Source: an uncultured Lachnospiraceae bacterium
GTDB taxonomy: Bacteria; Bacillota; Clostridia; Lachnospirales; Lachnospiraceae
DNA length: 35,332 nt
NCBI GenBank assembly: GCA_937885345.1
Contig: CAKZZH010000065.1
Location: 1 to 35,332 of the forward strand
Direction of reading: 5' to 3'
The notes beneath the pieces were generated by a model, which did no database searches, had not been told where the DNA came from, and was given only the letters and a program-made list of their open reading frames with translations. The number at the start of each line of letters is the position of its first letter. Position 1 is the first letter of the stretch. Shown here in pieces: positions 8,867-18,057 of the stretch. The position numbers were made by a program, and so were the translations under genes.

Positions 8867-11306
8867 AATTCTTTCTCCAATTTGTCATCTCTGCAATATC
8901 TTCCAGTTCAAATTCTTCACCGGAATCATATGCAACTATATATTTCTTAACATCTTCAAACTCGCTTAATACAGCATTTACATTGGCTACATTCGACTCG
9001 ATCGAATGGCCGTTATTGTATATCGTACCCTGTGCGATTATAAGACCTGCAAAATCACTGTTAACATACACATCGCCTGATGAGATTACCAATCCGCCTG
9101 TCTTGCCCGCCTCAATAGTGTAGTCATTGTAAGCAACAACGCCGATAAGTCCGGGATTCTTAACGCTTTCACGATATACACTGTCTGCGTTTGAAGTAGG
9201 AAGTACTTCGGCAAGTATTGTATTAAGATCCAGTGTTCCGCCTGCCTGAATATCGTTGGCATCAACGCTGATACCGCCCGTTGCACCGGGATCGTATAAC
9301 TGAGTCTTAAGAGTTGAGAATCTGCTCATAGCCAGATTGAAACGAGCCGTACCCGTTATATATCCATAATTGTTTGCAATATAGCTGTATGCACCACTCG
9401 GATCGATCGTATATAAAGCACCCTTGGTATAGATCTTGGCAGAACCGGATGCTGAATTATCACCTACATCGATACCGCTTACATCGGTATACTCAAGCGA
9501 GTTGGTGAAAATGTTCATAAGAAGCTCTCTTATCACCTGAAATCTCTCGAGCTTATCTGTCGATACCGCTCCGAGAACATTGTTTGCAAGTGTTGTAAGA
9601 TACGATTCTTCTATAAGGCAGTGTACATAATCCTCGCCGGGCGAAGTACCGAGCGTTGCCGCTACGATCTCACTGTCATCATAGTTTAATCTGAAATGCA
9701 TAAAATAAGGATTGGCAACTTCTGTCTGACCTTCACCATTGTAGAAAGGTGAGTCGCTGTCGAGAAGTCCGAGTTCATACGGGAAGAAATCTTCCATGTA
9801 CAGATCAAGGAACTCTTTTCTCGCATTAAGCGCAACATCTATATTAGCCTGCTCTTCGGTGGTAGGTGTGTATTCGGGATCAAGCGAAATACCTCTGTAG
9901 CTGCGCTCATATGCTTCCATCTTGGATGCATATAAAATACACATTTTATATTGCTGCTTGGATGTATCCGAAGCAAAATTCAGCGTTCCGTTGGAATTGA
10001 GCGGCGACGATGTATTAAGGAAGCCATACCTCATCGCAAAGAAGTTGTCGAATTTGCCGCTGTTCGAAATATTGTATGTTGTAACGCCCTCTGTAACCGT
10101 CTCACCGATTCCATACTCAGAAACAAGAGCGGTCGTCCATCCGCTGACATCATATATATCGGCTCTGTCGATATAATCATCGGGAACGAAATAAATCTGC
10201 TGTGCACTCTTGATACCAAGAGATTCGCCGGTCGGCACATAATATGAGGAAGCGCTGTCACCAAGGCTGATATAAGCCTTACCTGCAACAATGAGTTCGG
10301 TAAGACCGCTAAGATCGACCGTAGCCTGCTTACCGTTAATGATGATCGCACTGCTTGTGTCCGCGGAATCCTTCTTATCACCGTTGTAGCTGTAACCCAT
10401 ATAGGTTCCGCTAAGTGATACATTGTCAGATTTACCCGAAAGAGTAAGGTCATCATATACAAACATATCGGTATCGCTCGTGGTAAGCTTGGCATTATCA
10501 CCTACAAGAGCGATATTTCTGGCCCAAACATCGGATGCGCTTACATTAAGAACACTGTTTGCATCCTGTCTGAGTATATCCGCAATAATAAGTGCATTAC
10601 TGGAATTAACGGTTGCAGTTGTACCGGACTCTACAACAAAGTTGCCGGCATAAGCAGATCCCTTAAGAGAGCTCGCTGCTCCGCCGAAATTGGCACTCGT
10701 AAGAGCGATCATCGCATAATTCTTGAAATCACCCCTATTTGTCAAATGGAAAGTCGCATCGGGATAACTAAGCTCAAGATCAAAAGTTATGGATGAATAA
10801 TAATCCTGAGTGGGATCATAATACTGAACCGTAATATCCTTAAGGCTTACGGATCTGTCTATATTCTCCTCTCCGCTTCCGACCTTAATGATGATCGAAC
10901 CATTATCGGCAGCGAGTCCGAGACGCTCATATAAATAAGCCTCAACCGATGATGTCTGATTAGGCGTGAATTTGCTGCTCAGACTATCATAGAAAAGCGA
11001 TCTGATCTTCTTGTTCGCAGAATCATTTGAAACATAAGTATCAAGATTGGCAAGTACTTTATTGTAAGCAGCCTCAAGATCCGCATAGCAGTCCTTGCCG
11101 ACAGCCGAATAGAGTTCATCAACAACACCGTCTGCATTATAAAATACTTTCTTCGCCTTAGTCTCAATGCTGCGAAGCTTATGGTTGGTAACCGCTGCTG
11201 AGAGGATCACGGTTCCGAGAATCGTAACAAATCCGATAGCAACAAGTGTCATAACCATCGAAGAACCAAGATTATTCTTTTTCAGTTTAAGCATCCATTT
11301 GAACAT
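8850..11306 (-). CDS. Large PilX-like pilus protein with beta-helix-like body
   Basis: The 818-residue N-terminus MFKWMLKLKKNNLG is followed by SSMVMTLVAIGFVTILGTVILSAA and then KLRSIETKAKKVFYNADGVVDELYS, the layout of PilX_N proteins: hydrophobic helix without Glu+5, then a Tyr/Ala-rich helix. The body is much longer than PilX and contains short repeated strands (around residues 220-310 and 760-800, such as ALIIADILRQDANSVLNV and GLVISSGDVYVNSDFAGLII) that suggest a right-handed beta-helix or bactofilin-like fold. GGAGG at the 3' end of the previous gene serves as ribosome site, with only 2 bp between the genes. It may be a minor subunit or tip protein; the function is unknown. Confidence 0.7.
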   Translation of the reverse strand: MFKWMLKLKKNNLGSSMVMTLVAIGFVTILGTVILSAAVTNHKLRSIETKAKKVFYNADGVVDELYSAVGKDCYADLEAAYNKVLANLDTYVSNDSANKKIRSLFYDSLSSKFTPNQTSSVEAYLYERLGLAADNGSIIIKVGSGEENIDRSVSLKDITVQYYDPTQDYYSSITFDLELSYPDATFHLTNRGDFKNYAMIALTSANFGGAASSLKGSAYAGNFVVESGTTATVNSSNALIIADILRQDANSVLNVSASDVWARNIALVGDNAKLTTSDTDMFVYDDLTLSGKSDNVSLSGTYMGYSYNGDKKDSADTSSAIIINGKQATVDLSGLTELIVAGKAYISLGDSASSYYVPTGESLGIKSAQQIYFVPDDYIDRADIYDVSGWTTALVSEYGIGETVTEGVTTYNISNSGKFDNFFAMRYGFLNTSSPLNSNGTLNFASDTSKQQYKMCILYASKMEAYERSYRGISLDPEYTPTTEEQANIDVALNARKEFLDLYMEDFFPYELGLLDSDSPFYNGEGQTEVANPYFMHFRLNYDDSEIVAATLGTSPGEDYVHCLIEESYLTTLANNVLGAVSTDKLERFQVIRELLMNIFTNSLEYTDVSGIDVGDNSASGSAKIYTKGALYTIDPSGAYSYIANNYGYITGTARFNLAMSRFSTLKTQLYDPGATGGISVDANDIQAGGTLDLNTILAEVLPTSNADSVYRESVKNPGLIGVVAYNDYTIEAGKTGGLVISSGDVYVNSDFAGLIIAQGTIYNNGHSIESNVANVNAVLSEFEDVKKYIVAYDSGEEFELEDIAEMTNWRKNYEKVD

Positions 11307-11308
11307 GC

Positions 11309-12529
11309 TTATTCCTCCTTAACAGTGGTCAAAGACGTGTACAGGCCTGACATACTCGGTGTACCGGCAATATAACTCTCCGCATTCTCATAGTTAGGAT
11401 CCTGTTCATCATATCTGACATAGATCTTAACGTTGTACAAAGCGGTATATTTCTCATCGGTCTGAGAAAGAGAGACTCCGTAAATCGAAGGATTCTCATC
11501 GCTAAGATCTGCATTATTCTGAAGCACATTGCTGTGAAGTGTAATTGTTCCGGGCCATGTAACATCAATATGAGAGCCATAGATCAGCTTATTCTTATTG
11601 ATGGTCGTGCTCTCATCGGCAATCTCCTCACCACTCATAACAGCATAGCTGGCGCCGATAAGATAAATATTTCTGGCCTTGCCGGAATTGTTGACAATAT
11701 TAAGCTTATCCATACCGTTGGTGTTATAGTAAGTGTAGAATAAGTAAATATCTCTCTCTTCCTTCGCAAGTTCGCCCGGATCATAATCATCCGGTAAAAT
11801 ATTCTTGATAGCACCGGTATAATAACTTGTTCCATCGGATAAGCAATATTCGGATACAAGAGTAAGATCTCCATCAGTACCGATCGTAAGAGTACTGCTT
11901 CTGTATGTACCCGTAGCACCCTGGTTCTCAGCTTTTGAAACAGCCTCGAAATCACTCTCCGTAAACTCATCATATACAACATAATTGGTTCCAATAATGT
12001 CGGTAAGTGAGGGCTTGTAATATTTGTTAACATCCAGAGCAACGCTTGAACCTGTCGGATCGAGAACTACGGAAACATAGAATTTCTCGCCCTGATCACC
12101 CGTCCAGTATGCCTTTCCGGATCCCGACAAAATATCGGGAATATTGACAAAAGCATACTTACGAAGGTCTGTGTCAGCGTCAGGATTGGTGTATGCAAGC
12201 TTAAAACCGGACGAGCCGAATGATGCAACATTAACGCTTCCGCTCTCGGATGTCTGAATGATATCATCATAGGAAGCCCCTGTTGCCTTAAGAACAATAT
12301 CCTCAAGACTGAGGTTTCCGAATACCTCGGAGACAGACTGGGCAACATTTGATGCGCTCTGTGTTCTCTGAGAATTATAGTTAACATTGGCCGACAAAAC
12401 AAAGGATCTTATAAGCGGAACGCTTACAATGGCAAGAACTGCCATGGCGATAATTACCTCAATAAGGGAGAAACCGCCATTCCTTTTTTTGCGGGAATAT
12501 TTGTTTTGGGATCTGTAAAATATCTTCAT
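11309..12529 (-). CDS. Prepilin-type protein, large (406 residues)
   Basis: A basic leader (YSRKKRNGG) is followed by FSLIEVIIAMAVLAIVSVPLIRSFVLSANVN, a clear class III prepilin signal with Phe+1 and Glu+5; GGFSLIEVIIAMAVLAI is typical of PilV/GspI-like minor pilins. The remaining 350 residues are hydrophilic and beta-rich. ATG at 12529 is chosen for GAAGGA 7-8 bases upstream; a start at 12553 lies within the intergenic hairpin region. First gene of the minor-pilin cassette, downstream of the hairpin at 12557-12580. Confidence 0.82.
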   Translation of the reverse strand: MKIFYRSQNKYSRKKRNGGFSLIEVIIAMAVLAIVSVPLIRSFVLSANVNYNSQRTQSASNVAQSVSEVFGNLSLEDIVLKATGASYDDIIQTSESGSVNVASFGSSGFKLAYTNPDADTDLRKYAFVNIPDILSGSGKAYWTGDQGEKFYVSVVLDPTGSSVALDVNKYYKPSLTDIIGTNYVVYDEFTESDFEAVSKAENQGATGTYRSSTLTIGTDGDLTLVSEYCLSDGTSYYTGAIKNILPDDYDPGELAKEERDIYLFYTYYNTNGMDKLNIVNNSGKARNIYLIGASYAVMSGEEIADESTTINKNKLIYGSHIDVTWPGTITLHSNVLQNNADLSDENPSIYGVSLSQTDEKYTALYNVKIYVRYDEQDPNYENAESYIAGTPSMSGLYTSLTTVKEE

Positions 12530-12556
12530 ATACATTTCCTTCTGTAAAAGCATATA

Positions 12557-12580
12557 AGGGGATGCAAGGATGCATCCCCT
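12557..12580 (-). terminator. Intergenic hairpin within the pilus cluster
   Basis: The stem AGGGGATGCA/TGCATCCCCT (10 bp, perfect) has loop AGGA (plus-strand reading). On the minus strand it is followed by TATATGCTTTT, a poor T-run. It lies between the PilO-like gene and the first minor prepilin gene. It may be a partial terminator or an RNA processing/stability hairpin that sets different levels for machinery and minor pilins. Confidence 0.5.
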
Positions 12581-12594
12581 CGAATGCCGAAATC

Positions 12595-13758
12595 TTAATA
12601 TACTACGACATCACCTTCGGATTTCTCAAGTACAAATCTGGGATTCTCCGGATCGTCATTGGTAACCTTAACCTGAAGCTGCATATCAGACTCATTAATA
12701 AGAGTGACATTTGCGCCGCTAAGGTCATCATCATCTGTTCTCGATGAACTGGGTACAAGTATTGATAAAATATCACCCGGCTCAAAGAGAGCACCTGCTT
12801 CATACTCTTCCTCAGGGAAGGTAACTCCGTCTATCTCATAAGATACACAGTAAGAACCGACTGTTCCTGTAAACTTGATAGTTACATCCTTAACAGTATT
12901 ATCTGCATTCTTGATCACGCTTACGCCCGAAGCATCATTACGAAGACCGATCGTAAGAGCGCCTACATTACTGGTTGATGACTGAAGTGTTAAGTAGAGG
13001 TCATAATCAGTGATTATGTTATTACCTGCGCTGTCGCTTCCGCTTCCGTCGGTGCTGTACTCTGAAAGGAATATATTCTCAGTACCCTGAGTCACGCCGT
13101 TGATAGTCTCATTATCAAAAGGTCTGTCCTCGCCGGTAATAGCAAATGTATCAAGTGTGATATTACCCATTACAAGTCCGGAGCCTGCTTCATAAGCAGC
13201 GCTGAGTGACTCTATTGTGCACTTGTAATCATAATTGTTGATGTAATCAAGAAGCTTCTTAAAATCTTCATAAGTACATCTGTAGGTTAAACCGAGTACT
13301 GTCTGATATCCCTTGTAATCGCTTGTATATACCGTGCCTCCGCTGCCGTAGGGATTGGTGGAAGTGATCTGTCCAAAGGTATATACATCATTGCTGTCAC
13401 CAAGTGAAGCATTTGATACCCATGTCTCATTGGTCTTTTCCATATCGTTAATAAACATAATGGAATGTTCCTGTGAATAACCTGTATCATACTGGGCAAC
13501 GATATTATCAAATGAACTATTGTATGTAACCGTATCAGCCTCATACTGATCTACATTTGCTTCCATGATCTTAAGATTGGAGTATCTGGTATTAAGTGCC
13601 TTTATCTCCGAATCAAGCTTGTCATTCATAGCCGTAAGATTACGGTATCCAAAGAAATATGCACAGAAGACGATCAAAACCGCAAGCACGATTAAGAGTA
13701 TCTTGGTATCCCCGCCACTTGAGGACTTCTTGGTTTCAATAAGCTGTTCTTCTTCCAT
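12595..13758 (-). CDS. pilO: PilO-like type IV pilus assembly protein
   Basis: The 387-residue product has a short cytoplasmic N-terminus, one membrane helix (about residues 19-38, ILLIVLAVLIVFCAYFFGY), a short coiled-coil (NLTAMNDKLDSEIKALNTRYSNL) and an extracytoplasmic domain including TVLGLTYRCTYEDFKKLLDYINNYDYKCTIESLSA, the ferredoxin-like PilO/GspM type. PilO pairs with PilN in the inner-membrane alignment complex that links PilM to the pilus. It is longer than Gram-negative PilO (about 200 residues), with an added beta-rich C-terminus. The ribosome site GAGGAGG overlaps the pilM-N stop and only 3 bp separate the genes. The identification rests on topology and position. Confidence 0.72.
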   Translation of the reverse strand: MEEEQLIETKKSSSGGDTKILLIVLAVLIVFCAYFFGYRNLTAMNDKLDSEIKALNTRYSNLKIMEANVDQYEADTVTYNSSFDNIVAQYDTGYSQEHSIMFINDMEKTNETWVSNASLGDSNDVYTFGQITSTNPYGSGGTVYTSDYKGYQTVLGLTYRCTYEDFKKLLDYINNYDYKCTIESLSAAYEAGSGLVMGNITLDTFAITGEDRPFDNETINGVTQGTENIFLSEYSTDGSGSDSAGNNIITDYDLYLTLQSSTSNVGALTIGLRNDASGVSVIKNADNTVKDVTIKFTGTVGSYCVSYEIDGVTFPEEEYEAGALFEPGDILSILVPSSSRTDDDDLSGANVTLINESDMQLQVKVTNDDPENPRFVLEKSEGDVVVY

Positions 13759-13761
13759 TAT

Positions 13762-15378
13762 TTACACCTCCTCATCCTGGGTTGAACTTGTGTCGGATGA
13801 AGTATCTCCGGCAGCGGTCTTATCTTCAAGACCGTAGTTAAATGTTATCGAATAGGTATCTGTAACAGTACCGATTGCATTGATCGTTTCGGAAACCGAC
13901 GCTGCATTTACATCAGATATATTCGGATTCGCCTTAAGAACCATAATGAATTTGGCCATTGTGGTCTTGGATGAACCGGTGCAAGCGATATTTACCACTC
14001 CGCTGTTTGCTGAAAGACTTGTGATCGAAATATCCGAAGGCATCTCATTCTCGAGATATTCCACAAGTTCCATAATGTCATCATTGGGATTAAGAGTAAG
14101 TGCTTCAAAATTCCTGGCATCCGTATATTTATCAAATGCTATATAATACTCATCCACAATATCCTGTACATATGCGATCTCATCGATATTCTTCTGAAGA
14201 TTCTTCTTCTCGACATCCTTGGTAAAATACTGAACCAGAGGATATGCAACAAGAATGACTGCAATAAGTATGGCTACAAGAACCGCAAGACGGTAATATT
14301 TGGCGCTTGACTCCTTCTTGGCCTTCTGTGTGATATGTCTGCTTACGAAATTAACCGGATCGATAACAGAACCGATATTGGATGTATAATTGGAAATCTC
14401 TGTAACAGGAAGTGAAAGCTGAGGATCGGAAACAACCTGCTTTAAGCTCTCTACCAGTTCAACGGGAATATTGAGCTCATTACGAAGAAGGTTCTCGATT
14501 CCCTTGACCGTACTTCCTTCAACTATTACGCAGCCCTTGGTTATGGGCGCTGTTGAATTCTTGGTTCCGTAATAGTCCATTACACGGCTGATATTATTAA
14601 CAAGATATCTGAGAGATTCCGTAACCTCATCATTATATGAGAAGCTGTTTGCAAGAACAATGCTCGTAGCCATCTTGTCACATGCTTCTTCATAGGTAAG
14701 TTTCTGCACATCCATAAGAGTATTGGACACGGTTGACTTACCGTAAGGAACTGTTCTTGTAAGCTGAAGAACATTGTTCACAAATACGCTGACCATTGTG
14801 GAATCTTCGCCAAGCTGAACAACAAGTGTAGGTTCTGCTTCAACCTGCGCTTTGATGAGCTGGAGCATTGAATTGCCCACATAATCAACTCTGAGTACGG
14901 TAAGATTAAGGCTGTCAGCCAATGAATAATATGCATCCACCATGGTTGAAGGCGCAGCCGCAACCATAAGCTTAAGCTTCTTCTTGCCGTCCTCGGTATA
15001 AGAATCAAGTACTGAATAAGTCAGTACATAATCTTCGACTTTAATGGGAAAATATTCAGACGCGTTGGCATTGATATACTGCTCAAGTTTTGCATCTTTA
15101 AGAGCAGGTGCAACTGCCTCCTTGCTGATTATCTTCGATGACTGAATTGAGAATATTACACTTCTTGAAGAGATTCTATTCTCCTTGATGGCACTGCTGA
15201 GTGTTGACAGAAGTGCATTTGTGCTCTTAAGATTAAGATTTCCGTCGTTAACGCAGTTATCAGGAGTATCGATAGTAACCGCCTTATGTACCTGTACAAT
15301 CTTCTGGGCTGTATAGGTAACCTCGGCAAGCTTGATCTGTTCGTTTCCTATGACAATAGTTAAAACCTTTGCTGCCAT
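13762..15378 (-). CDS. pilM: Fused PilM-PilN pilus assembly protein
   Basis: Residues 1 to about 345 are a PilM/FtsA-like actin-fold domain: VLTIVIGNEQIKLAEV, SVIFSIQSSKIISKEAV, VVQLGEDSTMVSVFVNN, CVIVEGSTVKGIENLL. A membrane helix follows (about 357-382, LAVLVAILIAVILVAYPLV), then a coiled coil and a PilN-like domain ending in NPNDDIMELVEYLENEMPSDISITSLSANSGVVNI. In most species PilM (cytoplasmic) and PilN (bitopic) are separate and joined by a short PilN tail, so a fusion makes structural sense. Length 538 matches the sum of the two. GGGAGG lies 5 bases before the ATG. It is followed by the PilO-like gene in the usual M-N-O order. Confidence 0.82.
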   Translation of the reverse strand: MAAKVLTIVIGNEQIKLAEVTYTAQKIVQVHKAVTIDTPDNCVNDGNLNLKSTNALLSTLSSAIKENRISSRSVIFSIQSSKIISKEAVAPALKDAKLEQYINANASEYFPIKVEDYVLTYSVLDSYTEDGKKKLKLMVAAAPSTMVDAYYSLADSLNLTVLRVDYVGNSMLQLIKAQVEAEPTLVVQLGEDSTMVSVFVNNVLQLTRTVPYGKSTVSNTLMDVQKLTYEEACDKMATSIVLANSFSYNDEVTESLRYLVNNISRVMDYYGTKNSTAPITKGCVIVEGSTVKGIENLLRNELNIPVELVESLKQVVSDPQLSLPVTEISNYTSNIGSVIDPVNFVSRHITQKAKKESSAKYYRLAVLVAILIAVILVAYPLVQYFTKDVEKKNLQKNIDEIAYVQDIVDEYYIAFDKYTDARNFEALTLNPNDDIMELVEYLENEMPSDISITSLSANSGVVNIACTGSSKTTMAKFIMVLKANPNISDVNAASVSETINAIGTVTDTYSITFNYGLEDKTAAGDTSSDTSSTQDEEV

Positions 15379-15412
15379 TATTTCCTCCCTGTATAATTAG
15401 TAAGTAACAATT

Positions 15413-16225
15413 CTATCCCCATATTAAAGCGGTGTACCAATCTATAAGTCGGTCCCCTATCAGGATCATTATAACGATTCCCGCCGACAGATATGGTCCA
15501 AATGCCAGCTTCCTATCTTTGTCACTTACTTTCATAAGAATAATATGTATTATTGAGCCTAGTATGGCTCCAAACATAAGTGCCGGAATAATATGTTTCC
15601 AGCCAAGCAGCAGCCCTGCGGCTGCCATAAGTTTGATGTCTCCTCCTCCTATTCCTCTGCCGCCTGTAACAATGAACAGTATCAGGAGGAAGCCCGATAC
15701 ACAAACCGCTCCTATCAGATAATCATAGAAATGTTCATATATCGACACTCTCTCAGGCCCGACATCAAGAGTGATATAGATGATCAAATGTATGATCCCG
15801 AGAATGCCGATGGCAATATTAAGGCCTACCGGGATCTCATAGGTTCTCGCATCTATAATGCTTATTGTAAGCAGGATGGAGAAACACAGACAACATAAAA
15901 TACAGTATAATATGCTGGTGAGACTATCATGTCCACCGACAAGAAATATTAGGACATACCCGATTCCGTTTGCCGCCTCGACAAGCGGATACTGTCCCGA
16001 TATCTTTGTTTTGCAGTATCTGCATTTGCCTCCCAGGAACAGCCAGCTGAAAAGTGGAACCAGATCGTACCACTTCAGCCGGTGTCCGCAGGACATGCAG
16101 TGAGATGCTTCTGTTACGAAATTCTCATGCTTCGGTAATCTGTAGATCAGTACATTTGTAAATGACCCAATCAAAGTGCCGAAAATAAATATGAAAATGT
16201 GTATTAGAATAATCTCAACCAGCAT
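15413..16225 (-). CDS. pilD: Prepilin peptidase / N-methyltransferase
   Basis: This membrane aspartyl protease removes prepilin leaders and methylates the new N-terminus. The 270-residue protein has the N-terminal domain with GSFTNVLIYRLP, two CxxC pairs (CMSCGHRLKWYDLVPLFSWL and CRYCKTKISGQYPLVE) that bind zinc, and catalytic Asp motifs IIDARTYEIP and GGGDIKLMAA, with about seven membrane helices. All key residues are present. The ATG at 16225 has AAGG about 11 bases upstream. It sits between the major pilin and pilM-N and would serve all four prepilins encoded here. Confidence 0.95.
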   Translation of the reverse strand: MLVEIILIHIFIFIFGTLIGSFTNVLIYRLPKHENFVTEASHCMSCGHRLKWYDLVPLFSWLFLGGKCRYCKTKISGQYPLVEAANGIGYVLIFLVGGHDSLTSILYCILCCLCFSILLTISIIDARTYEIPVGLNIAIGILGIIHLIIYITLDVGPERVSIYEHFYDYLIGAVCVSGFLLILFIVTGGRGIGGGDIKLMAAAGLLLGWKHIIPALMFGAILGSIIHIILMKVSDKDRKLAFGPYLSAGIVIMILIGDRLIDWYTALIWG

Positions 16226-16264
16226 GGGTTATACTACCTTGGTAATTCAATAATTATAGGTTTA

Positions 16265-16756
16265 TTACTCAAAGGTTACAGTAGCATCGATAGGAAGATT
16301 GAATTTGTAATCATCATTATCCTTAATAGAATCATCCGTCGGATTTACACCAATGATAACATTACTCTCACCGTTAACAATAATCTTTACGGTACATCCC
16401 TTCTTAAGCTTAGAAGTAAGACTGAAGCCAAGGTCGAAATTCTTATCTACTTCATCTTTGAAACCTTCACTAAATTTATTATCTGATATAGTGATGGCAT
16501 TATCAGTTGCAGTAATTTTAAGTTCCTCTTCACCTGTGGTATCAGCAAAATCCTCATCAGCTAATGCTGTTACGATTGCCTGTCTAAGGTTATCAAGGTT
16601 CTGCTTATCCTTTGAAAGTCTGGATTCTTCAACCTTTCTGATAAGTGTGGGTGCAAGAACTCCAACGAGTACAGCCATGATCGCGATAACAACGATAAGC
16701 TCTACGAGAGAGAAACCTTTGTTATTCTTCTTCTTCTTCTGGAAAAATTTAACCAT
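16265..16756 (-). CDS. pilA: Major type IV pilin (PilA-like prepilin)
   Basis: The leader MVKFFQKKKKNNKG is strongly basic, followed by FSLVELIVVIAIMAVLVGVLAP (Phe+1, Glu+5) and the conserved amphipathic continuation TLIRKVEESRLSKDKQNLDNLRQAI. The total is 163 residues, the size of main pilins, with an acidic C-terminal part and no C-terminal disulfide pair. ATG at 16756 follows AAAGGAG; an in-frame upstream start at 16792 would lie upstream of this ribosome site. It is the smallest prepilin here and lies right after pilC, so it is the likely main subunit; that ranking is inference. Confidence 0.88.
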   Translation of the reverse strand: MVKFFQKKKKNNKGFSLVELIVVIAIMAVLVGVLAPTLIRKVEESRLSKDKQNLDNLRQAIVTALADEDFADTTGEEELKITATDNAITISDNKFSEGFKDEVDKNFDLGFSLTSKLKKGCTVKIIVNGESNVIIGVNPTDDSIKDNDDYKFNLPIDATVTFE

Positions 16757-16785
16757 TTTTTCATATCTCCTTTTTTGTTTATTTT

Positions 16786-16845
16786 GCTCCATATGGAGCA
16801 GTGTATATACTATCGGCTCCGTCGGGTACGGATCCGTAAGTACCC
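16786..16845 (-). other. Inverted repeats between pilC and pilA
   Basis: The 98-bp gap contains a perfect 14-bp palindrome GCTCCATATGGAGC (16786-16799) and the inverted repeat GGGTAC/GTACCC (about 16824-16845). Neither is followed by a T-run on the minus strand. They could be operator sites or 5' stability hairpins for pilin mRNA. I saw no convincing promoter between them. Confidence 0.35.
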
Positions 16846-16854
16846 TGTTTACTC

Positions 16855-18057
16855 TTATCCCAGCGAATTATACAACTGCATCAGCGGTGAATAGATCGCT
16901 GCCATAAGGAGGCATACCATAGCAGCCATTACGATAATGATGATCGGTTCCATAAGAGCGGTCATCTGCTGTGTTGTCTGCTCAACTTCTTCGTCATAAT
17001 AATTAGCGCAGTTATTAAGCATCTCCTCGAGATTACCAGTCTCCTCACCGATACCTACCATGTGGATAAGAAGATTCGGGAATATCTTGGCTGCACGAAG
17101 GGGCTGTGACAGAGCAAGACCTCTCTGGATCTGTACGACCGCATTCTGAAGAGCTTCCTTGAAGTATATGTTCTGCATAACCCTTGAGGTAATGGTAAGC
17201 GCTTCAAGCATTGACATACCGGATGAAAGCATGGTCGAGAAGGTTCTTGCAAATCTTGAGCATTCACCTTTGACCTTAAGCTTACCGAATATCGGGAATG
17301 TAATACCGATCTTACCGAAGAAATGCATTCCGACATCCGTCTTCTTGAATACAAGAACGAATACCACGATGGCTGCGATTACCAAAAGATATACGAACCA
17401 GTAATGAATAAATGAATCACTTATGGCAAGCATTGCCTTGGTGATCGCCGGGAGGTCGGTCTCGAGTTCCGCAAACATATCGGAAAAGCTCGGAAGTACC
17501 TTAACAACCATTACAATAAAGATGGCGATCATTACCACGATAAGTACGATGGGATACATAAGGGATTTCTTGATAAGTCCGTTAAGTCTGCTCTCCTTCT
17601 CGAACTGCACGGCCATTCTCTGGAATGCTATCTCAAGATTACCTGAAGACTCGCCGGCTTCAACCATGCTGACAAGAAGTGGAGGGAATATCTTGTCCTT
17701 CTTCATTGCAAAAGCAAGTGTATCACCCTTCTGCACACCGTCCCTTACATCTCTGATGGACTCGGCGAGCTTCTTGTTCTCGGTCTGATCCGCAAGCATC
17801 TCAAGCGCGCTTACGACGCCGACACCGGCACGAAGAAGTGCGTCGAACTGACGGCAGAATACGCTGAGGTCTCTGGTACTTGCCTTCTTAGGTCCGATAG
17901 TTATCTCTTTACTGAGAGCGGAAGCCTTACCGACCGAAACTACCGTATTGCCTTCGTTCCTGAGTGCGATCGCTGCATTCTCTTCATTATCAGCCTCAAT
18001 CGTACCTTTCTTCTCCTTGCCTTCCTGGGTTATTACCTTGTAAGCAAATTTACTCAT
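16855..18057 (-). CDS. pilC: Type IV pilus inner-membrane platform protein PilC
   Basis: The 400-residue GspF/PilC protein forms the membrane platform turned by the PilB and PilT ATPases. The N-terminal segment AYKVITQEGKEKKGTIEADNEENAAIAL is typical, followed by two T2SSF domains: LSVFCRQFDALLRAGVGVVSALEMLADQTEN with LVSMVEAGESSGNLEIAFQRMA, and SRFARTFSTMLSSGMSMLEALTITS with LIHMVGIGEETGNLEEML. Three membrane helices are visible. AGAGG lies before the ATG. It is the first gene after a 349-bp leader with its own promoter. Confidence 0.96.
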   Translation of the reverse strand: MSKFAYKVITQEGKEKKGTIEADNEENAAIALRNEGNTVVSVGKASALSKEITIGPKKASTRDLSVFCRQFDALLRAGVGVVSALEMLADQTENKKLAESIRDVRDGVQKGDTLAFAMKKDKIFPPLLVSMVEAGESSGNLEIAFQRMAVQFEKESRLNGLIKKSLMYPIVLIVVMIAIFIVMVVKVLPSFSDMFAELETDLPAITKAMLAISDSFIHYWFVYLLVIAAIVVFVLVFKKTDVGMHFFGKIGITFPIFGKLKVKGECSRFARTFSTMLSSGMSMLEALTITSRVMQNIYFKEALQNAVVQIQRGLALSQPLRAAKIFPNLLIHMVGIGEETGNLEEMLNNCANYYDEEVEQTTQQMTALMEPIIIIVMAAMVCLLMAAIYSPLMQLYNSLG

